Shown in pieces: positions 5,707-10,949 of a stretch of 10,949 bases of DNA. Origin of the DNA: Planctomycetaceae bacterium. GTDB taxonomy: Bacteria > Planctomycetota > Planctomycetia > Pirellulales > Thermoguttaceae. The stretch covers positions 1 through 10,949 of the forward strand of contig JAIRLW010000284.1 of assembly GCA_031259095.1 (NCBI GenBank), in the 5' to 3' direction. The notes beneath the pieces are model-generated. The model saw only the letters and a program-made list of their open reading frames with translations, was not told the DNA's origin and searched no databases. The first letter of the stretch is position 1, and the number at the start of each line of letters is the position of its first letter. A program made the translations under genes and the position numbers.

Positions 5707-7284
5707 ATGAATTTCAACATTAGCAAAAGTTTGTTTTTCTCCGGTATTTTCACTTTTACTTTGACGTTTGCTCTGCTCGCCCAATCCGGTTGCGGTCAGA
5801 AACAAGCGACCAGTTCTGCCGCTTCAGCCGCAACTCCCCAAACGGAAGTTGTTGTGGATAACGTCGGTCAAGACGATGTTCAACTTTATATGTATGTTCC
5901 CGGACAAACCGTTCCGTATCAATTGGTTGATATTCGGGTGCGTGTTGCCGGTTATCTTGAACAGTTGTTCTTCGAATCCGGCGCAATCGTTAAAAAAGGC
6001 GACCGTTTGGCATTGATCGAACAGGATCAGTATCAAGTTGCTCTCGATGCCGCAAGAGCGGAACTCGCCGTTTCTGAAGCCAAAGCCGCCCTTGCAAAAT
6101 CCAACCTTGATCGTGGTAAGCAACTTGTCGAATCAAAAACAATCACCATCGAAGAATTTCAGTCCCGTCAGGCTGAATTTCAAACCGCTCAAGCCTCTGT
6201 GGAACTCGCCAAAACTTCCGTTCGACGGGCAGACCTCGATCTGCAATATACCGATTTAAGATCGCCCCTCTCCGGTAAAGGATCGAAAAAACTGGTCGAC
6301 GTCGGTAACTATGTCAGCCCGTCCGGTAGTCAATCCGTACTCATGTCCATTGCCCAACTCGATCCGCTTTATGTTGACTTTGCTATCAGCGACGTGCAAT
6401 TTATCGACTTGAAAGAACGTCTCGGATTCCGTGAAAAATTCGACGAATCGCTCAAAATTTCCGCCGGCTCCGAAATTGATGAAACAGAAACGGATAAAAT
6501 AGAAACAGAAAACAAAACAGCCGAAACTGAAAAATCCGAAAATAACGAACCGGAAAATCAAACGTCGCAAAACGATGATATTGGAAATATCGGCGGAACA
6601 TTTGAAGTTGCCATGTCAACCGGTATTGACGTTATGTCCGCTGACTTTGCTTTTAAAGGTAAAATTATTGCTGTACTGGATAACCAGATTAGTTACGAAA
6701 CCGGACAAATCACACTTCGCGGAGAACTGCGAAATCCGTTGTTTCGTATCAATAATCGCGACGATTATATGCTCTATCCCGGTCAGGTTTGCCGTGTTCG
6801 GATTCCTCACGAAAAAATTAAAAACGCTATTCTGATTCGGGAAGAAGCCATTCAGACTGACCTTGATACAAAATATGTTCTTACCGTGAGCAAGGGAATG
6901 TTTACCCCAACAGACCGGTTCAATCAACCGCTCAAAGATAAAAATGGTAAACCAATTCCGGCATACGAGACGGATATTGTGAAACGGCGGGATATTAAAA
7001 TCGGTCAATTGCTCGATTCACAAATGCGGATCGTTCTGGACGGTCTCAATGCGGGTGAAACTTATATCGTCAAAGGACTTCAACGTGCCAGAATCGGGAT
7101 GGAAGTTGCCGCGATTACGCTGGAAGAATACAACAAACGACGAAGTGAAGAAGCCGGAACCAGTACCAATGGAAATGGAACCGCCGATAAAAAAGAAATA
7201 GAAATACCAGAAACAACAGAATCACCAAAAGATGAATCAGTTACCGAACCAAAAACTGAATCAGAACCGGAAATACAACCGTAA
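5707..7284 (+). CDS. RND efflux periplasmic adaptor subunit (AcrA/MexA-like)
   Basis: A 525-residue membrane-fusion protein that should link the downstream RND pump to an outer-membrane channel. I chose the ATG at 5707 over an in-frame TTG at 5617, because only from there does the protein begin with a signal sequence (residues 1-28). C29 could be a lipid-attachment Cys, but QSG before it is a poor lipobox. No Shine-Dalgarno sequence is visible. Domain order: lipoyl half-motif with GYLEQL (82-87) and VKKGD (95-99); coiled-coil hairpin (about 110-178, Ala/Glu/Lys rich); second lipoyl half with YTDLRSPLSG (181-190); beta-barrel and membrane-proximal regions with the TGQITLRGELRNP-type motif. Two oddities: an acidic Glu/Thr/Asn-rich insert at about 256-291, and a disordered Glu/Pro/Thr-rich tail from about 481 to the end. 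These make it longer than the roughly 400 residues of AcrA. The next gene follows after 42 bp. Confidence 0.9.
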   Translation: MNFNISKSLFFSGIFTFTLTFALLAQSGCGQKQATSSAASAATPQTEVVVDNVGQDDVQLYMYVPGQTVPYQLVDIRVRVAGYLEQLFFESGAIVKKGDRLALIEQDQYQVALDAARAELAVSEAKAALAKSNLDRGKQLVESKTITIEEFQSRQAEFQTAQASVELAKTSVRRADLDLQYTDLRSPLSGKGSKKLVDVGNYVSPSGSQSVLMSIAQLDPLYVDFAISDVQFIDLKERLGFREKFDESLKISAGSEIDETETDKIETENKTAETEKSENNEPENQTSQNDDIGNIGGTFEVAMSTGIDVMSADFAFKGKIIAVLDNQISYETGQITLRGELRNPLFRINNRDDYMLYPGQVCRVRIPHEKIKNAILIREEAIQTDLDTKYVLTVSKGMFTPTDRFNQPLKDKNGKPIPAYETDIVKRRDIKIGQLLDSQMRIVLDGLNAGETYIVKGLQRARIGMEVAAITLEEYNKRRSEEAGTSTNGNGTADKKEIEIPETTESPKDESVTEPKTESEPEIQP

Positions 7285-7326
7285 TTTCAGATTTCGCGGA
7301 ACAATTAGGATTGATAGAGGATAACA

Positions 7327-7650
7327 ATGACTCAATTACAGTCGTTTTCTGATACAACATTTGGCAATGTCCATGTTTCGTCGGAAGTTCCTTGTCCGGC
7401 GCCGGATTGGGAAAGTGGCGTACTTCGTGCTTATTCGCCGGAAGAACGAAGAGCAATTCACAGTTGGTATGCCCAATGCGGTTTAGTAGAACCATTGGAA
7501 GAAATTCTCAGAGACGCAAAACCAATAACCGAACAAGATTTGGAAGAAATGAAAAAAGTCAGTCAAGAATTGTTTCCGCCAGATAAGGAATTTAATGATT
7601 TTTGGGATGAAATAGAACTTAACTTACCGCGTTTTAAGACAACGCGGTGA
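7327..7650 (+). CDS. Small protein of unknown function inside the efflux operon
   Basis: A 107-residue protein with no signal peptide or membrane segment, so probably cytoplasmic. The ATG is preceded by agagg (7316-7320) with 6-nt spacing, the best ribosome binding site in this operon. The sequence is acidic. It has a Pro/Trp region (CPAPDWESG, about 23-31), a motif SPEERRAIHSWYAQCGLVEP (37-56), then an amphipathic Glu/Lys-rich helix (about 68-84) and a C-terminal DFWDEIELNLPRF segment. I recognise no family. It lies 42 bp after the adaptor and 51 bp before the pump in the same direction, so it is almost certainly co-transcribed and might be a pump accessory or regulator. That role is inference from position only. 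Confidence 0.7.
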   Translation: MTQLQSFSDTTFGNVHVSSEVPCPAPDWESGVLRAYSPEERRAIHSWYAQCGLVEPLEEILRDAKPITEQDLEEMKKVSQELFPPDKEFNDFWDEIELNLPRFKTTR

Positions 7651-7701
7651 ACAATATTAAATTAATCAATTAACTAAATTAACTAAAATTAATTAAAAAA
7701 C

Positions 7702-10700
7702 ATGTTTTCCCATTTTTTTATTGATCGTCCGATTTTTGCTTGTGTAGTATGTTTGGTGATCACGTTGCTTGGAGTGGTTTCGTTTAATTCGTTACCGGTT
7801 GAGCAATTTCCAGATATTGTACCGCCGACGGTTTCCATTTCGGCAACATATCCCGGCGCGAGTGCGGAAGATGTTGCGAATGCGGTGGCGATTCCGCTTG
7901 AGGAACAACTCAATGGAGTTGACAATATGATTTACATGGATTCGCAATGTACGAGCGACGGATCGTTGCGAATTACCGTATCGTTTGAAGTCGGGACGAA
8001 TCCTGATATTGCGTCGGTTCTGGTTCAGAACCGTGTTAAGGCGGCGGAACCGCTTTTGCCGGATGAAGTCCGGCGTTTGGGAGTTCGTGTTGATAAACGG
8101 GCAACGAACTTTATTTGTTTCGTTAATTTGTTTGAAAAAATACCGGAAACGACGGAACCGCAACCCGAATCATCATCGGAGGTTACTTCTCATGGAGTAG
8201 GAATTTCCGGTGCGTTGGCAGCGGCTCAAGCGAATGGTAATCAGCAACAAGGCGCCAAAAGCGGTCAATATCTTGCGAATTATGCATCACTTTATTTGAA
8301 AGATCGTTTAGCGCGAGTTAAGGGCGTTGGCGAAGTGATGTCGTTTGACCGCCGTACCTTTAGTATGCGTATCTGGCTTGACGAAGACGCGATGGCGGCA
8401 CGGGGACTTTCCGTACAAGAAGTTCGTGCGGCGATTCAGGAACAAAATGTTCAGGTGGCAGCCGGACGGATTGGTCTTGAACCGATTCCTGACGGCATTC
8501 AAACGAATCTTGCCGTTGTAACATTGGGACGTCTTCAGGATGTTTCGCAGTTTGAAAACATGATTCTTCGTATAGATTCTGCGGGAAGAGTTCTTCGTTT
8601 GAAGGATGTTGCGCTTATTGAATTGGGCGCAGCCGACTATTCCGGCGAATCACGTTACAACGGCAAAATGGCAACCGGTATGGCAATTGCTCCGCGTGCC
8701 GGAGCCAATGCGTTGGAAGTTTCGGCGAATGTGGTTAAAGCGATGGAGTCCCTTGAGGAATCTCTTGAACGGAGTGGTTTGGAATATGCGATTCCGTTTA
8801 ACGCCACCGACTTCATTCAGGCAACCGTTGACGAGTTTTATGAAACAATTATACTTTGTGTTTTATTTGTTGTTTTTACGATTTATGTTTTTCTTCAAGA
8901 TTGGCGGGCGGCATTGATTCCGATATTGACTATTCCTGTGTCGATTATTGGGACTTTTTTCCTGATGAATCTTTTCGGGTTTTCGATCAACACAATGACG
9001 TTGTTTGGTTTAATTCTTGTTATTGGAATTGTCGTGGACGATGCGATTGTTGTGGTTGAAAATACGCAGCGGATCATTGATGAAGAGCATCTTGATCCTC
9101 ATTCGGCGGCGAAAAAATCAATGCTTCAGGTCATTGGACCGGTGATTGCGACGGTTCTGGTGATGATGGCGGTTTTTGTTCCGACGGCGATGATGGGAGG
9201 AATTGTCGGACAACTTTATAAACAGTTTGCGTTGACGATTGCCGGTTCCATTGGAATTTCAGGGATTTGCGGCGTAACACTGGCTCCGGCATTGTGTGCG
9301 ATTTTGCTCCGTCCGTCAATTCCGAAAAATAAACGGTTTATTGGTTTCCGAATTTTCAACTTTGTTTTTGACGGTTTCGGATATTTTTATTCGAGAACCG
9401 TTAAATTACTGATTAATATTTCTCCGCTTATTTTTCTTCTTTGGGTGGGTTTAATTGGATTATTACTTTGGACGGTTACGCATCTTCCGTCCGGTTTTTT
9501 GCCGAACGAGGATCAAGGTGTTATTTTTATGGAAGTGAAACTTCCTGAAGGCGCATCGCAGGAACGTACTTCCGAAGTGTTGACCCGTGTTGAACGTTTG
9601 GTCAGAGCGCAACAAACGATTTTACGGAATGAAGATTACGCAAAACGGAATCTTGTCACTAAAATTTATGAGCGGTTTTGGGATAAGAAAAAAACATACG
9701 TTGAAAGCGGCGGAATCAAGTCTGCGATGTATATTTGCGGTTATTCGTTTGTTGGCGGCAGCGGGTCGAATCTTGGAATGGTGATTATGCCTCTTCGACC
9801 TTGGAAAGAACGCCGTGACGAAGGGTTAAAAATTCCGGTAATTCAGGCGAGGTTACAGAAAGGTCTTGACCGGATTCCTGAAGCGGAGTTTATGATGTTC
9901 ACACCGCCTCCGATTCAAGGTCTTGGGATGACGAATGGAGTGGCGTATGTTCTTCTGGACGAGCGCGGAGTTGGAGCGAATACGATTAAGGCGGTGATGG
10001 ATGATTTGAAGATGAAGGCGGTTGACATGGATCTGATTGTTGCGGCACTGACGCCGTTTAATCCGAGTGCGCCGCGTTTGTTCCTTGACATTGACCGCGA
10101 CAAGGCAAAACGAATGGGGCTTAATTTAGGTGAAGTTTTTGCCGCGTTGCAATCCTATCTTGGAGCGGCGTATGTCAACGATTTCAATGTTTTTGGTCGG
10201 ACGTACCGAGTGAATGTTCAGGCGAAGGGAGAATACCGTGACAATATGCAAGATATTCTTCGGATTAAGGTTAAAAACAATGTTGGTACGATGGTTCCGT
10301 TGGAGTCGTTTACAACCGTTAAAGAAGTTGCGGGACCGCAGTTGTTGACTCGTTACAATATGTTTCCGAGTGCGCAGTTTACCGGAATTGTTCGTCCTGA
10401 CCGAAGTACCAGTGAGGGGATTGCGAAAATGGAGGAATTGAGCCGGACATTGCCGGACGGTTTTAGTTTCGATTGGACGGGAATTACGTTTCAGGAAAAA
10501 AAGGTCGGCAATCAAACCGCAATTTTCTTTGCGATTTCTGTTTTGTTTGCATTTTTGATTCTTGCGGCTCAATACGAGAGTTGGGCGTCGCCGTTAATTA
10601 TTATGATGGCGGTTCCGCTTGGAGTTGCCGGATCGCTCACAGCGGTTACACTATTTGCCATTCACGCGGGGAAAATGCCGGAAATCAATTTGTACACGCA

Positions 10701-10949
10701 AATTGGTTTATTGATGATGGTTGGTTTATCGGCGAAAAATGCGATTCTTATTACGGAATTTGCAAAAGAACGTCGAGAACATGGAGTGCCGTTGGTTCAA
10801 GCGGCTTATGAGGCTGGGCGATTGCGGTTGCGTCCGATTTTCATGACTTCGTTTGCGTTTATTTTGGGAGTTTTGCCGTTGGTTTGGGCGGACGGAGCGG
10901 GCGGTAATTCCCGAAACGCCATTGGCAACGGTGTTTTCGGCGGTTTATT
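7702..10949 (+). CDS. RND multidrug efflux pump, inner-membrane subunit (AcrB/MexB-like, HAE1 type), 3' end outside the window
   Basis: The reading frame stays open from the ATG at 7702 to the window edge (1082 full codons). It encodes a proton-driven exporter that works as a trimer with the adaptor encoded just upstream. The N-terminus MFSHFFIDRPIFA and the PVEQFPDIVPP, YPGASAEDV and LEEQLNGV motifs are classic for the family. TM4 carries the proton-relay pair D446-D447 in GIVVDDAIVVVEN. TM10 has K1012 in GLSAKNAIL, and the RLRPIFMTS motif follows, so the relay looks intact. The sequence stops at GNGVFGGL, near AcrB position ~980, so roughly 60-80 residues are missing. It runs ~100 residues longer than AcrB to this point, partly through inserts at about 146-188 (Glu/Ser then Gln/Gly/Ala rich, porter domain) and about 643-676 (Lys/Arg/Tyr rich). 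No Shine-Dalgarno sequence is visible; the upstream 50 bases are almost pure A/T. Substrates cannot be read from the sequence. Confidence 0.95.
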   Translation, partial: MFSHFFIDRPIFACVVCLVITLLGVVSFNSLPVEQFPDIVPPTVSISATYPGASAEDVANAVAIPLEEQLNGVDNMIYMDSQCTSDGSLRITVSFEVGTNPDIASVLVQNRVKAAEPLLPDEVRRLGVRVDKRATNFICFVNLFEKIPETTEPQPESSSEVTSHGVGISGALAAAQANGNQQQGAKSGQYLANYASLYLKDRLARVKGVGEVMSFDRRTFSMRIWLDEDAMAARGLSVQEVRAAIQEQNVQVAAGRIGLEPIPDGIQTNLAVVTLGRLQDVSQFENMILRIDSAGRVLRLKDVALIELGAADYSGESRYNGKMATGMAIAPRAGANALEVSANVVKAMESLEESLERSGLEYAIPFNATDFIQATVDEFYETIILCVLFVVFTIYVFLQDWRAALIPILTIPVSIIGTFFLMNLFGFSINTMTLFGLILVIGIVVDDAIVVVENTQRIIDEEHLDPHSAAKKSMLQVIGPVIATVLVMMAVFVPTAMMGGIVGQLYKQFALTIAGSIGISGICGVTLAPALCAILLRPSIPKNKRFIGFRIFNFVFDGFGYFYSRTVKLLINISPLIFLLWVGLIGLLLWTVTHLPSGFLPNEDQGVIFMEVKLPEGASQERTSEVLTRVERLVRAQQTILRNEDYAKRNLVTKIYERFWDKKKTYVESGGIKSAMYICGYSFVGGSGSNLGMVIMPLRPWKERRDEGLKIPVIQARLQKGLDRIPEAEFMMFTPPPIQGLGMTNGVAYVLLDERGVGANTIKAVMDDLKMKAVDMDLIVAALTPFNPSAPRLFLDIDRDKAKRMGLNLGEVFAALQSYLGAAYVNDFNVFGRTYRVNVQAKGEYRDNMQDILRIKVKNNVGTMVPLESFTTVKEVAGPQLLTRYNMFPSAQFTGIVRPDRSTSEGIAKMEELSRTLPDGFSFDWTGITFQEKKVGNQTAIFFAISVLFAFLILAAQYESWASPLIIMMAVPLGVAGSLTAVTLFAIHAGKMPEINLYTQIGLLMMVGLSAKNAILITEFAKERREHGVPLVQAAYEAGRLRLRPIFMTSFAFILGVLPLVWADGAGGNSRNAIGNGVFGGL

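Overview
The window looks like chromosomal DNA from a Gram-negative bacterium, possibly a planctomycete of gut or anoxic habitats. This rests on four things: an RND drug-efflux type operon, an FHA-domain protein, a secreted six-hairpin glycosidase, and long AT-rich intergenic stretches with short-palindrome repeats. The phylum assignment is inference from gene style and was not tested.

Layout. (1) 1-1820: one 220-residue protein of unknown function (225-887) embedded in a dense field of intergenic repeats. Three repeat elements recur: a 13-nt palindrome (A, gccctttcagggc), a 19-nt hairpin with 8-bp stem and GTT/AAC loop (B), and a 16-nt box (C, ttccgctgatagatta). A-B-A units with fixed spacing lie in opposite orientations around the gene, so the gene sits inside an imperfect inverted repeat (37-161 against 964-1088). 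A second opposed pair (1407-1526 and 1557-1710), with no gene between, and an unrelated ~190-nt hairpin (1152-1341) fill the space before the next gene. (2) 1821-3923: a secreted six-hairpin (alpha/alpha-barrel) glycosidase-like enzyme, standing alone. (3) 3924-4362: an unassigned spacer, then a 218-bp internally deleted IS5-type insertion sequence that keeps degenerate terminal repeats and the C-terminal part of its transposase. (4) 4363-5109, minus strand: an FHA-domain protein. (5) 5110-5706: AT-rich intergenic region with a possible small ORF and a terminator-like hairpin. (6) 5707-10949, plus strand: an efflux operon of periplasmic adaptor, a 107-residue protein of unknown role, and an RND inner-membrane pump that is still open at the window's end.

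How the genes work together: the adaptor and the RND pump should form the periplasmic and inner-membrane parts of one tripartite exporter. No outer-membrane TolC-type channel is in the window and it may lie downstream. The small protein between them is co-oriented and closely spaced, so probably co-transcribed. The glycosidase, FHA protein and 220-residue protein have no visible functional link to the pump. The strongest candidates for something undescribed are the repeat system at 1-1710 and the small protein in the RND operon.
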